DNA of 35,212 bases from Alphaproteobacteria bacterium (GTDB lineage Bacteria; Pseudomonadota; Alphaproteobacteria; Rhizobiales; Aestuariivirgaceae), in NCBI GenBank assembly GCA_024642465.1, contig JAHEBA010000031.1:1-35212 (forward strand), read 5' to 3'. How positions within the stretch are numbered: position 1 is the stretch's first letter; each line of letters opens with the position of its first letter. The notes below the pieces were generated by a model that did not search any database, was not told where the DNA came from, and was given only the letters and a program-made list of their open reading frames with translations. Positions 17,869 through 31,293 of the stretch are shown piece by piece. Both the position numbers and the translations under genes were made by a program.

Positions 17869-18315
17869 ATGGAACAGCTTCTCGACATATTCGGCATCTG
17901 GACCTGGTGGATCATTGCAGCCGTGTTGCTCGTCGCCGAACTGCTGGTGATGAGCGTGTTCCTTGTCTGGTTCGGCATCGCCGCGCTCAGTGTGGGTGTG
18001 CTCGCGCTGTTTCTGCAGTTGGGATGGCAGATGGAACTTCTGCTGTTCGTCGTCCTGAGCGGCGTCTACCTGTTGCTCGGCCGTCGGTACGTCAAGACGA
18101 GAGCGGCGTCTGAAACCGATCAGCCGTTTCTCAATCAGCGCGCGCAGGCCTATGTCGGTCAGACCGTCATCCTGTTCGAGGCAATCGAGAACGGACGCGG
18201 CAAGGTGCGCCTCGATGATGCCATCTGGCAGGTCGCCGGCAAGGATGCTCCGGCCGGGTCGAAGGTGCGGATTACCGGCGTTTCCGGCATGGTGCTGCAA
18301 TCGGAGCCTGCGTGA
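17869..18315 (+). CDS. NfeD-family membrane protein (short form)
   Basis: A 148-residue protein with hydrophobic segments at about residues 10-45 and 50-66 and a C-terminal soluble domain (NQRAQAYVGQTVILFEAIENGRGKVRLDDAIWQVAG...) that matches the OB-fold of NfeD proteins. The short form lacks the protease domain of long NfeD. It partners with the stomatin-like protein encoded just upstream and is thought to help control membrane protein quality or membrane domain composition. AGGGAG lies about 10 bases before the ATG. It ends the two-gene unit. Confidence 0.9.
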   Translation: MEQLLDIFGIWTWWIIAAVLLVAELLVMSVFLVWFGIAALSVGVLALFLQLGWQMELLLFVVLSGVYLLLGRRYVKTRAASETDQPFLNQRAQAYVGQTVILFEAIENGRGKVRLDDAIWQVAGKDAPAGSKVRITGVSGMVLQSEPA

Positions 18316-18341
18316 TCCATATCTCGCCGCGCTACAACCTT

Positions 18342-18406
18342 TTGACGAGCTGTTAACCATAATTCTCCATTATTGCGATTATCGACGCGGGTGAAGGCCT
18401 TCGCCC
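18342..18406 (+). promoter_or_regulatory. Probable promoter and palindrome before the outer-membrane protein gene
   Basis: The 166-bp gap after nfeD holds a -35-like TTGACG (18342-18347) followed by an AT-rich stretch with CATTAT (18368-18373), which may contain a -10. Downstream lies GGGTGAAGGCCTTCGCCC (18389-18406), self-complementary across 18 bp with one wobble pair. It may be a leader structure or operator. The assignment of the exact -10 is not secure. Confidence 0.35.
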
Positions 18407-18481
18407 TCTTGCACTGAAATCCGGAGGGCACAGGCTCCTTGTTCATCCGCCAGCCAACCGGTTAGGGGACGGAGTTTGGTA

Positions 18482-20050
18482 ATGCGTGGACGGATTGGGG
18501 CGGCCAGCCTGGCCGCTATGGCGTTGTGGTTGCCCGGCGTTGCGATCGCTCAGGATGCAACGGGTCTGCGCCAGACACTGACCATCGAGGACCCGTTCGC
18601 CGAGGCGCGTGTGCCGGTGTCGCCTCCGGCATTCATCGAAAGGCCCGCACCGCGTGACGCCAGCGCACAGCAGCGTCAGGCGGATGAAAGCGCCGGCATC
18701 GGCGTGAATACTGACGAGACCAAGACCCAGTCGAGTCGCAGTGTGTTCGACCGCGGCGCCGATCTCGATGTGGCTGACGAATCCGTTCTGGCCTACAGCG
18801 GCTACGACTCAATAAACCGCGAGGCCGAGGAACGGCGCCGGTTGTCGCTGCTTGCCGCGACCGGTCAGTTGCCGCCGTTAGAGGACGAGACCGTGCTGCG
18901 CCGCACCGTAGCGGAGACGGATCCCTTCGCCCCGGTGGGCATTCGCCGTGGCGGGTTCGTGCTGTTTCCCGAGCTTGAAGTAGGAAGCGTCTACAGTTCC
19001 AACGTGGCCGGAACGGCGCAGAACAGGCGGGATGATTTTGGCTTGCGGCTGGCGCCGAAGATTGCGCTGCGCAGCGATTGGGAACGTCATGCGCTGGCCT
19101 TCGAAAGCCAGGGCGAACTGGTGTTCTGGAACGACGAGCGCGAGCAGAACATCAACAATGGCTCTGCTGCCGTGTCAGGGCGGGTCGACATTCGCTCGAC
19201 CACTACGCTGGACTGGTCGGGCGGGGTAGGCTGGTCGCAGACGACCTTGTCCGATCCGGAAGTGCCGGACACGGCTGTAAGCCCGCGAACCGATACCGCC
19301 TACAACGTGCTCGCCCGGCTGACCCATGTCATGGGCCGCATTGTCACGCAGACCACGGCGGCTGCAACCTGGTTCAAGTACGGCAATCTCGACCTGAGCG
19401 GTCTTGGCGTCGAGGACAACGAGGACCGCGATTACGTGGCCCCTTCGATTGGTCTGCGCGTGGGATATCAGATATCGGACACGGTACAGCCGTTCGTCGA
19501 GGTTACCTGGTCGCCGCGCTATCACGATGTGAGCATTGACCGCAACGGGCTCCGGCGCGATTCACAGGGCGTGGTCATACGCCCAGGCATCACTTTCAAC
19601 GATGGTTCGATCTGGTCGGGCGAGGTAGCAGCCAGGTACGAATATCGCCACTATGAGGATTCGCTGCTGGACAGCCAGTCCGTGCTGGGCTTGGACGCAA
19701 ATGTGAGCTGGAACCCGACCGAACTCACCACGGTTCAATTCCTGGCTGCGTCGCAGATCGAGGAAAGCGCTGATTTGTTGGTCTCCGGCTCGATCAATTA
19801 CACCGCCGGTGTACTCGTTACCCACCAGATGCTGGAGAACGTGGCGCTCGAGGCCGGCTTGTCGGTGGGCTACACCGACTATGACGATATCTCCAACGAG
19901 ACCGGTTTCGGCGCGACGCTGGGGGCGGCCTATGCGATCCACCGCGAAGTAGAACTCACGGCCGGTTACGAGTTTACATCATCCACGCCTAACGTTGGCG
20001 ACACGACGAGCGAGCACCGGATCAGCTCCGGACTGCGTTTCCGGCTTTAG
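18482..20050 (+). CDS. Outer-membrane beta-barrel protein (BBP2/porin-like, DUF-type)
   Basis: A 522-residue exported protein. A signal peptide (MRGRIGAASLAAMALWLPG) ends in a likely AIA cleavage before QDATG. A Pro/Arg/Glu-rich periplasmic linker runs to about residue 150. From about residue 155 alternating amphipathic strands follow (for example VLFPELEVGSVYSSNV, ALRSDWERHALAFESQGEL), ending in HRISSGLRFRL, compatible with an outer-membrane barrel. The pattern resembles the 'putative beta-barrel porin 2' family, whose members are often found with polysaccharide genes. Here galU and galE follow, which fits but does not prove an export role for glycans. ATG 18482 is preceded by GGACGGAG at a 7-base distance; TTG 18476 is a poorer alternative. 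Confidence 0.8.
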   Translation: MRGRIGAASLAAMALWLPGVAIAQDATGLRQTLTIEDPFAEARVPVSPPAFIERPAPRDASAQQRQADESAGIGVNTDETKTQSSRSVFDRGADLDVADESVLAYSGYDSINREAEERRRLSLLAATGQLPPLEDETVLRRTVAETDPFAPVGIRRGGFVLFPELEVGSVYSSNVAGTAQNRRDDFGLRLAPKIALRSDWERHALAFESQGELVFWNDEREQNINNGSAAVSGRVDIRSTTTLDWSGGVGWSQTTLSDPEVPDTAVSPRTDTAYNVLARLTHVMGRIVTQTTAAATWFKYGNLDLSGLGVEDNEDRDYVAPSIGLRVGYQISDTVQPFVEVTWSPRYHDVSIDRNGLRRDSQGVVIRPGITFNDGSIWSGEVAARYEYRHYEDSLLDSQSVLGLDANVSWNPTELTTVQFLAASQIEESADLLVSGSINYTAGVLVTHQMLENVALEAGLSVGYTDYDDISNETGFGATLGAAYAIHREVELTAGYEFTSSTPNVGDTTSEHRISSGLRFRL

Positions 20051-20091
20051 GACGCTTGCCGGCTTGATTAACAGTGAAACGCAGGCGGACC

Positions 20092-20979
20092 TTAAAGCCC
20101 GCATTTTTCGTCGAGGATAGCCTTCAGCGCAGCGCGGAACTTGGGGCTGATGTCGTCGCGCGACAACCCGAGAGCCACGTTGGCCGACAGGAAGCCGACC
20201 TTGTCGCCGCAGTCATAGGTAGTGCCTTCGAACTTGAGGCCAAAGAAGTCCTGCTGACCGAGCAGACTCAGCATCGAGTCCGTCAGCTGGATTTCGCCGC
20301 CGGCGCCTGCGGTCTGCTTGTCGAGCAGGTCAAAGATTTCCGGCTGCAGGATGTAACGGCCGGAGATGATGAGATTGGATGGCGCGTCCTCGACTTTCGG
20401 CTTCTCGACCATCGAGGTAACGTGGAAGCCCGCACCGGCGGTCTCGCCACGGCCTACCACACCATACTTGTAGACCTGGTCTTCCGGCACTTCCTCGACG
20501 GCGATCACGTTGCCGCCATAAGCGTTGTATACGTTCATCATCTGGCTGAGGCAGCCAGGGCTTGCATGAATGAACATGTCCGGCAACAGCAGGGCGAAGG
20601 GTTCATTGCCGACCAGTTCGCGCGCGCACCAGACGGCGTGGCCCAGGCCCAGCGGTTCCTGCTGGCGGGTGAAGCTGGCCTGGCCCGCACCTGGCAGATC
20701 GGCTTCCAGTACCGCCAGTTCGGCCATCTTGTTGCGCCGGCGCAGCGTATCTTCCAGCTCGTACTGTTTGTCGAAATGGTCTTCGATCACGCCCTTGTTG
20801 CGCCCGGTGACGAAGATCAGGTGCTCGATTCCAGCCTCGCGGGCTTCATCGACGGCGAGCTGGATAACGGGCCGGTCGACGATGGTCAGCATTTCCTTCG
20901 GCACCGCCTTGGTGGCGGGGAGGAACCGGGTGCCAAGTCCGGCGACGGGAAAAACGGCTTTCTTGATCTTGCGGGTCAT
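20092..20979 (-). CDS. galU: UTP-glucose-1-phosphate uridylyltransferase GalU
   Basis: A 295-residue nucleotidyltransferase that makes UDP-glucose from UTP and glucose-1-phosphate. The N-terminal nucleotide-binding signature [24 protein letters not shown] is at about residues 7-30. [15 protein letters not shown] and [21 protein letters not shown] are further family segments, and [15 protein letters not shown] lies near the C-terminus. I chose ATG 20979 over the extended frame from 21030 because GAGG lies about 9 bases upstream and homologues start here. It is divergent from galE and convergent with the outer-membrane protein gene. It supplies precursor for exopolysaccharide, LPS and galactose interconversion. 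Confidence 0.95.
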   Translation of the reverse strand: MTRKIKKAVFPVAGLGTRFLPATKAVPKEMLTIVDRPVIQLAVDEAREAGIEHLIFVTGRNKGVIEDHFDKQYELEDTLRRRNKMAELAVLEADLPGAGQASFTRQQEPLGLGHAVWCARELVGNEPFALLLPDMFIHASPGCLSQMMNVYNAYGGNVIAVEEVPEDQVYKYGVVGRGETAGAGFHVTSMVEKPKVEDAPSNLIISGRYILQPEIFDLLDKQTAGAGGEIQLTDSMLSLLGQQDFFGLKFEGTTYDCGDKVGFLSANVALGLSRDDISPKFRAALKAILDEKCGL

Positions 20980-21152
20980 TGGTTCGGCCTCGATCGGTCT
21001 GCTAGCTGTGGGCTGTCGGAATGGTTGCAAACTCCTATCCGATAAAACTTTCTAAACGGTTTGTTTGGGTTTGCAGATCAGAATGAAGGTTGATGTGGAT
21101 GGATCGTCCGGTTGCCGCTTTCCGGCAGCTTGTATGCATGGATGGGTAAGGC

Positions 21153-22139
21153 ATGAGTGTACTTGTTACCGGCGGGGCAGGCTATATCGGCTCGCACATG
21201 GTGCTTGCTCTGACCGATGCGGGGCACGATGTCGTGGTCCTGGACAATCTGTCGACCGGTATGGCCTGGGCGGTCTCGACAAAGGCAAGGCTGGTCGAGG
21301 GCGACATTGCCGACCAGGCGCTGGTGGGCCGGCTGATCAAGGACCACGGTGTTGACGCTGTGGTGCACTTTGCAGGCTCCATCGTGGTGCCGGACAGTGT
21401 GACAGATCCGCTGGGCTATTACAGCAACAATACCTGCAAGTCCCGGTCGCTGATCGAATCCGCCGTGAAGGGCGGTGTGCCATACTTCATCTTTTCCTCG
21501 ACTGCCGCCGTCTACGGCAGCCCGAAAAGCGTGCCGGTGCGTGAAAGCGATGAGCTCCTGCCGATCTCGCCTTATGGCACCTCAAAGCTGATGACCGAAC
21601 TCATGTTGCGCGATACATCCGCCGCGCATGACCTCAATTACATAGCGCTGCGCTACTTCAACGTGGCCGGCGCCGACCCGAAGGGCCGCAGCGGCCAGTC
21701 GACGCCGCGGGCCACGCACCTGATCAAGGTCGCCTGCGAGACGGCGCTGGGCAAGCGCGATCACATGGCGGTGTTTGGCACCGACTACGATACGCCCGAC
21801 GGCACGTGCCTGCGCGACTACATTCACGTGTCGGACCTTGTGGCGGCCCATCTCGATGCGCTGACTTACCTCAAGCAGGGCGGTGACAGCCAGGTGTTCA
21901 ACTGCGGCTACGGCAAGGGCTATTCGGTGCTCGACGTGATTGGCGCAGTCGAAAAGGAGTCCGGTCGGAAGATGGATGTGCGCCTGTCCGAGCGCCGGCC
22001 GGGCGACCCGGCCGAGATCGTGGCCAACGCCGACAAGGCGCGCGCCACGTTGGGCTGGTCGCCGAAGCATGCCGACCTGGACCTGATCGTGAATACGGCA
22101 TTGTCGTGGGAGAAGCATCTGCAAACCCGCAACGCGTGA
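21153..22139 (+). CDS. galE: UDP-glucose 4-epimerase GalE
   Basis: A 328-residue short-chain dehydrogenase-type epimerase interconverting UDP-glucose and UDP-galactose with bound NAD. The Rossmann motif VTGGAGYIGSHM is at residues 5-16. The catalytic Ser/Thr region is SSTAAVYG, and the YxxxK pair is in SPYGTSK. DYIHVSDLVAAHLDAL and FNCGYGKGYSVLDVI are typical further segments. It sits divergently to galU with 173 bases between the starts, so the two UDP-sugar enzymes may share control. The mltB gene follows about 95 bases downstream. Confidence 0.95.
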   Translation: MSVLVTGGAGYIGSHMVLALTDAGHDVVVLDNLSTGMAWAVSTKARLVEGDIADQALVGRLIKDHGVDAVVHFAGSIVVPDSVTDPLGYYSNNTCKSRSLIESAVKGGVPYFIFSSTAAVYGSPKSVPVRESDELLPISPYGTSKLMTELMLRDTSAAHDLNYIALRYFNVAGADPKGRSGQSTPRATHLIKVACETALGKRDHMAVFGTDYDTPDGTCLRDYIHVSDLVAAHLDALTYLKQGGDSQVFNCGYGKGYSVLDVIGAVEKESGRKMDVRLSERRPGDPAEIVANADKARATLGWSPKHADLDLIVNTALSWEKHLQTRNA

Positions 22140-22234
22140 GCATGGCGCCGCCGGCCTTGCATGGGGATGCGGGGCCTGCGCGGCGCAACCTGAACAGTAA
22201 CTCCTTGACGTTTGTTAAGCCTGGTGGGGGCATG

Positions 22235-23488
22235 ATGGACCGTCTGAATACATCGCTTATCTCAATCGGCGCGCTGGCAGGCGCGGTTGGTCTTGCCGCG
22301 CTGTCGTGGACGGCGCCGGCACGTGCGCTCGACATTGGCGCGCTGGAAGAGCTGTCGCGCAATGCAGCGTTCGAGCAGTTCGTCGCCGAGCTGTGGCCCG
22401 AGGCGCGGCGCGAAGGCATTTCCCGCAAGCTGTTCGACGCGGCATTTCGGGGAGTCACGCCAGATCCGAAGATCTACCACCAGCAGTCGTCGCAAGCCGA
22501 GTTCGCGACGCCCGTGTGGGAGTACATCGAGAAGCGCGTGACGCCTGCCCGCATCTCTCGCGGGCGCGAGGCGTTGGCCGAGCATGGCCGGGCCATGGCG
22601 GCAATCGAGGCTCGCTTTGGCGTCGACCGGCACGTGTTCACCGCCATCTGGGGCATGGAAACCAACTACGGCGGCTATACCGGCAACATGAGCATCATCC
22701 GTTCGCTGGCCACCATGGCGTTTACCGGCGAGCGCAAGGACTATGGCCGCAAGCAACTGCTGGCAGCACTCGACATCCTGCAGTCGGGCGACATTGGCCT
22801 TGACCAGTTCAAGGGCTCGTGGGCCGGCGCCATGGGCCATACCCAGTTCGTTCCCGTGACCTACAACGCCTATGCGGTCGACATGACCGGCGATGGCAAG
22901 CGCGACATCTGGAACTCGGTGCCCGATGCGCTGGGTTCCACCGCCCACTATCTCAAGAAGCGTGGCTGGCAGAAAGGCCAGCCATGGGGCTGGGAAGTGG
23001 CGCTGCCGAACGGCTTCAACTACCGGATGGCCGGCAAGGATGGCACGCGCTCGATCGCCGACTGGACACGGCTTGGCGTGCGTCCGGCGCGCGGCGGCAA
23101 CTTCGGCAATGCAGGTGTGCGTGCGCGGCTGCTGCTGCCCGTCGGCCGGCATGGTCCCGCGTTCCTGGTTACACAGAATTTCGATGCCATCCTCGCCTAC
23201 AATCGCTCCAACGCCTATGCGTTGGCCGTTGGCCACCTGGCTGACCGGATTGCCGGCGGCGGGCCGTTCGTTGCCGAATGGCCGCGCGATCTGAAGTTGC
23301 TGAGCCGGTCTGACAGCAGGGAGCTGCAGCAGTTGCTGACGGCGCGCGGCTTCGATACAGGCGGCACCAGCGGATTCATCGGACCGCGCACGCGCAATGC
23401 CATTTCCGACTATCAGCACCGGTTGGGATTGCCGCCCGACGGCTATGCAGATGCAAGCCTGCTTGAGCGTTTGCGCCGGGGCCTGTAA
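22235..23488 (+). CDS. Lytic murein transglycosylase, MltB family, with peptidoglycan-binding domain
   Basis: A 417-residue exported enzyme that cleaves the MurNAc-GlcNAc bond of peptidoglycan with 1,6-anhydro product. A signal peptide at about residues 1-34 ends in ARA before LDIGAL, with no lipobox, so it is periplasmic and soluble. The catalytic Glu is in IWGMETNYGGYTG (about E142). SWAGAMGHTQFVPVTYNAYAVDMTGDGKRDIW is the classic MltB substrate region. Residues about 355-415 form a peptidoglycan-binding domain (LQQLLTARGFDTGG...GPRTRNAISDYQHRLGL). ATG 22235 follows a GGTGGGGG site. The SGNH/DUF459 gene starts 12 bases later, so they are co-transcribed. Confidence 0.93.
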   Translation: MDRLNTSLISIGALAGAVGLAALSWTAPARALDIGALEELSRNAAFEQFVAELWPEARREGISRKLFDAAFRGVTPDPKIYHQQSSQAEFATPVWEYIEKRVTPARISRGREALAEHGRAMAAIEARFGVDRHVFTAIWGMETNYGGYTGNMSIIRSLATMAFTGERKDYGRKQLLAALDILQSGDIGLDQFKGSWAGAMGHTQFVPVTYNAYAVDMTGDGKRDIWNSVPDALGSTAHYLKKRGWQKGQPWGWEVALPNGFNYRMAGKDGTRSIADWTRLGVRPARGGNFGNAGVRARLLLPVGRHGPAFLVTQNFDAILAYNRSNAYALAVGHLADRIAGGGPFVAEWPRDLKLLSRSDSRELQQLLTARGFDTGGTSGFIGPRTRNAISDYQHRLGLPPDGYADASLLERLRRGL

Positions 23489-23500
23489 CGTGCGCCGGCA

Positions 23501-24625
23501 ATGACCCGCGCCCGTCACATATTTGCAGTTCTGCTGGCTGCCGGCACGCTTGCCGTGGCCGCGCCGTGGGCGAACGCCCAGCAGACGGGTGAACCTGCCG
23601 CGGGTGCTACCGCATTGCCCTTGGAACAGGTTCCGCAGTCCAGCTACCTTGCCCGCCGCAAGCAGGTCTATGACATGGTCATCCTTGGCGACGTTCTGGG
23701 CACCGGCCTGTGGGCCGGCATGAACCGGGTCGTCGAGACCGATGACCGCATCACCGTCACCGGCCGTATTCAGGAGAATTCGGGCCTCACGCGGGCACGT
23801 GTCTATGACTGGACGCAGGCCACGGCCAAGCTGCTTGAATCGCGCGAATTCGACATCGCGGCGATCATGCTGGGCGCAAACGATGCCCGCGAGTTCAGCA
23901 CGGCGGACGGCGAGCTGGCCTTTGGGTCGCTGGAATGGCGCGCGGCCTACGGGGAGCGGATCAAAGAGCTGGTCAACGTCCTCAGGGCCGGCAAGGTGGC
24001 GGTCTACTGGTTCGGCGTGCCACCTATGGCCCGCGACACCTATGACGAGGCCATGGCCGTGGTGGCGCAGGTGGAACGTGACGTGACCGCCGAACTTGGC
24101 GTGCGCTACATCGACCTGCGAATGATGCTGCTGGGGCCGGACGGCAAGTTCACCGATTCCGGTGATGACGGCACCGGCGAGGTCACCCGGTTGCGCGCAC
24201 ACGACGGCGTGAAGTTCATTACCCGCGGCAATGACCGGCTGGCATCGGAACTGATGAAGCTGGTTCATGCCGACATTGCGGTGGCCGATGGTGCACCGGC
24301 ACCGGCCGTTGTGATCAGCACGCCCGGCATCCAGCTCACGCCCGAACAGCTTGCCGCCCTACCGGCGTTCGCTGCCGAAAGGGCTGATGGCGAAGAGCCC
24401 TCCGCAATAGACCCCGCCGGATTGCCGGGACCGCATTATGTCGAGCTTGCTGCCGTTGCGCCGGGCGAGGCGGATGCAACCGCCGCCAGGCGGGCGTTCG
24501 AGTCGGCGCGCAATGCCACCGAGCCGGCCAGCGCGGCACACCGTCTTTTCGTCGAGGGGCTGTGGCCTGAAACGGACAAGGGCGCGGATGATCCGTTCAC
24601 CGCGCCCCTGCCTCAATCCAACTAG
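23501..24625 (+). CDS. SGNH/DUF459-family exported protein lacking Ser and His catalytic residues
   Basis: A 374-residue exported protein with a signal peptide (about residues 1-26, ANA before QQTG). The DUF459 (SGNH-hydrolase-like) fold is visible: VILGDVLGTGLWAGM (block I), MLGANDAREF (block III Gly/Asn at about residue 127), YWFGVPPM, and DGVKFITRGNDRLA (block V). In active SGNH enzymes block I has a GDS nucleophile and block V has Asp-x-x-His. Here the Ser position is Val65 and the His position is Lys238. The protein is therefore probably a non-catalytic relative, perhaps a binding or regulatory partner of the transglycosylase encoded directly upstream. The C-terminal about 100 residues are Ala/Pro-rich and low in pattern. 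Confidence 0.85.
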   Translation: MTRARHIFAVLLAAGTLAVAAPWANAQQTGEPAAGATALPLEQVPQSSYLARRKQVYDMVILGDVLGTGLWAGMNRVVETDDRITVTGRIQENSGLTRARVYDWTQATAKLLESREFDIAAIMLGANDAREFSTADGELAFGSLEWRAAYGERIKELVNVLRAGKVAVYWFGVPPMARDTYDEAMAVVAQVERDVTAELGVRYIDLRMMLLGPDGKFTDSGDDGTGEVTRLRAHDGVKFITRGNDRLASELMKLVHADIAVADGAPAPAVVISTPGIQLTPEQLAALPAFAAERADGEEPSAIDPAGLPGPHYVELAAVAPGEADATAARRAFESARNATEPASAAHRLFVEGLWPETDKGADDPFTAPLPQSN

Positions 24626-24639
24626 TTATTGCCGGCTGC

Positions 24640-26058
24640 CTATCGCGGCAGCAGCGTGGTTCCCATCAGGAACTCGTCGATGGCGCATGCCGCCTGACGG
24701 CCTTCGCGGATGGCCCACACGACCAGCGACTGGCCACGGCGCATGTCGCCTGCCGCGAACACCTTCCAGCGGTTGGTCTTGTAGCCGATGGTGTTGGCCT
24801 TGACGTTGCCACGCAGGTCGAGGCTCACTGACAGGTCCTTGAGCATTCCCTGGTGGACCGGGTTGGTGAAGCCCATGGCCAGCAGCACCAGGTCTGCGGG
24901 CAGTTCGAACTCGGTGCCTGCAATCGGCTTCATGGCGCCATCGAGGCGAATGCCGTGCAGCGTCTTGACCTTGCCGTTCTCGCCGGTGAGCTTCGTGGTG
25001 GCCACAGCAAAGTCGCGTGCGGCACCTTCTGCCTGGGAGGACGAGGTGCGCATCTTCAGCGGCCAGTTCGGCCAGCTCAGACCCTTGTTCTCCTTCTCCG
25101 GCGGTGCGGGCATGATTTCCAGCTGGGTGACGGACAGTGCGCCCTGACGGATCGAAGTGCCGATGCAGTCGGAACCGGTGTCGCCGCCGCCGATTACCAC
25201 CACGTGCTTGCCCTCGGCCAGGATCGGCAGCACGTCGCCCAGGTCTTCATGGCTGACGCGCTTGTTCTGCTGGCGCAGGAAGTCCATGGCGAAGTGCACG
25301 CCGTCCAGCTCGCGGCCCGGCACGTTGAGGTCGCGCGGATGTTCCGAGCCGCCCGACAGCAACACCGCATCGTGCGTTCGTTCCAGTTCGGCCACGTCGG
25401 TGTCCACGCCCACGTGGCGGTTGCAGTGGAAGGTCACGCCTTCGGCTTCCATCTGCTTCACACGACGGTCGATCAGGTGCTTCGACATCTTGAAGTCGGG
25501 AATGCCATAGCGCAGCAGTCCGCCAGGCTTGGCCTGCTTCTCATAAACGTGCACGGCATGGCCGGCGCGGGCCAGCTGCTGCGCGGCAGCCAGGCCCGCG
25601 GGGCCGGAGCCCACGACGGCAACCTTCTTGCCGGTATTCTTCTCCGGAACGTCAGGCACGATCCAGCCTTCATTCCACGCCCGGTCGACGATGGCGCACT
25701 CGATGGTCTTGATGGTCACCGGGTTGTCGTCGATGTTGAGCGTGCACGATGCCTCGCAAGGGGCAGGGCAGATGCGGCCGGTGAACTCCGGGAAGTTGTT
25801 GGTGGAGTGCAGATTGCGCGAGGCTTCCTGCCAGTCCGAATTGTAGACCAGGTCGTTCCAGTCAGGAATCTGGTTCATCACCGGACAGCCGTTGTGGCAA
25901 TACGGAATGCCGCAGTCCATGCAGCGGGCGGCCTGCGTCTTGATCTCGTCCTCCGGCAGCGGCACCACGAACTCGTTGTAGTTGGTGATGCGCTCGGCGA
26001 CCGGCAGATACTTGCGGTCGTGGCGCTCGAACTCCTTGAAGCCTGTAACCTTACCCAT
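24640..26058 (-). CDS. gltD: Glutamate synthase (NADPH) small subunit
   Basis: A 472-residue flavoprotein that passes electrons from NADPH to the large subunit. An N-terminal cysteine group, C46, C49, C54 and C58 ([15 protein letters not shown]), with further Cys at CPAPCEASC binds 4Fe-4S clusters. An FAD-binding Rossmann motif follows ([21 protein letters not shown]), then an NADPH motif ([15 protein letters not shown]). ATG 26058 lies one base after the gltB stop. Its ribosome site GGGAGGG lies inside the gltB end, so translation is coupled. The frame is open further upstream but those starts lie within gltB. Confidence 0.95.
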   Translation of the reverse strand: MGKVTGFKEFERHDRKYLPVAERITNYNEFVVPLPEDEIKTQAARCMDCGIPYCHNGCPVMNQIPDWNDLVYNSDWQEASRNLHSTNNFPEFTGRICPAPCEASCTLNIDDNPVTIKTIECAIVDRAWNEGWIVPDVPEKNTGKKVAVVGSGPAGLAAAQQLARAGHAVHVYEKQAKPGGLLRYGIPDFKMSKHLIDRRVKQMEAEGVTFHCNRHVGVDTDVAELERTHDAVLLSGGSEHPRDLNVPGRELDGVHFAMDFLRQQNKRVSHEDLGDVLPILAEGKHVVVIGGGDTGSDCIGTSIRQGALSVTQLEIMPAPPEKENKGLSWPNWPLKMRTSSSQAEGAARDFAVATTKLTGENGKVKTLHGIRLDGAMKPIAGTEFELPADLVLLAMGFTNPVHQGMLKDLSVSLDLRGNVKANTIGYKTNRWKVFAAGDMRRGQSLVVWAIREGRQAACAIDEFLMGTTLLPR

Positions 26059-26059
26059 C

Positions 26060-30757
<4,698 letters not shown>

Positions 30758-31293
30758 GTCCGGCCATCCTTGCCTGTTGCGCCTGTGCCGATGCGGTCCG
30801 ACCGGGACCAGATGCACCAGCTGTCTAATCGGTTCGTCGTTTCAGGGGGAGTGCCGGGAGGGGCGCTGGCGAGGCGGGGGAGGCGGCGGTGCCGGCCAGT
30901 GCGCGGCAGCTGTCTCATGTAACCCTGTCAGAACGTTCCTTGCCCTTGCTTTTCCCTCTGATCGTTGCCGGGGAGTGCTTGGCTTGTACGTTCTTAAGAG
31001 CGTTTGAGACCGTCGCGTTTCCCCAAGGTCAGGCAGACCGTGCCTGTTTTGCTGGTTTTCCGTTTCGAAGTCATTTTGACGATCTGTCCGACTTGTCCGG
31101 TTGGTCTGCCTGAATTTTAGGTCAGCCGTGCTGTCCTAACGCCGATGTTCTGCCAGAAATCCATCCAATATGCAAGCGCCGATAGGGCCAGCGGGTACGG
31201 GAAGTTTGCCGCATCGGCTGTGGGCAGCCACTTGCCGCTGTGCTAGTGAAGCTGACAGCTATCCCGCGACGCAATCTCCGGCAGGCAAGAATC
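30758..31293. other. 536-bp intergenic region between gltB and ltaE with a long inverted repeat
   Basis: No convincing gene is seen. It must contain the promoters of the divergent gltB and ltaE genes. TCAGGCAGACC (31029-31039) and GGTCTGCCTGA (31103-31113) are perfect 11-bp inverted arms with a 63-base loop. The right arm is followed by ATTTT. The near-palindrome CGTTCTTAAGAGCG (30989-31002) lies closer to gltB. The region could hold a small structured RNA or paired regulator sites. A 74-residue open frame (30889-31113) has no family resemblance and is not called as a gene. Confidence 0.5.

Noticed and set aside
21026..21075. Inverted TGCAAAC ... GTTTGCA pair between galU and galE
   Set aside because: Only 7-bp arms with a 36-base gap, not centred on a recognisable promoter; too weak to call.
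30889..31113. A 74-codon frame in the gltB-ltaE intergenic region
   Set aside because: No ribosome site, no family resemblance, and it overlaps the inverted repeat that more likely has a regulatory role.
31221..31235. Sigma-54-like promoter TGGGCAGCCACTTGC before ltaE
   Set aside because: The GG-N10-GC spacing fits, but the -24 element deviates from consensus and such matches are common in GC-rich DNA; no enhancer site was seen.
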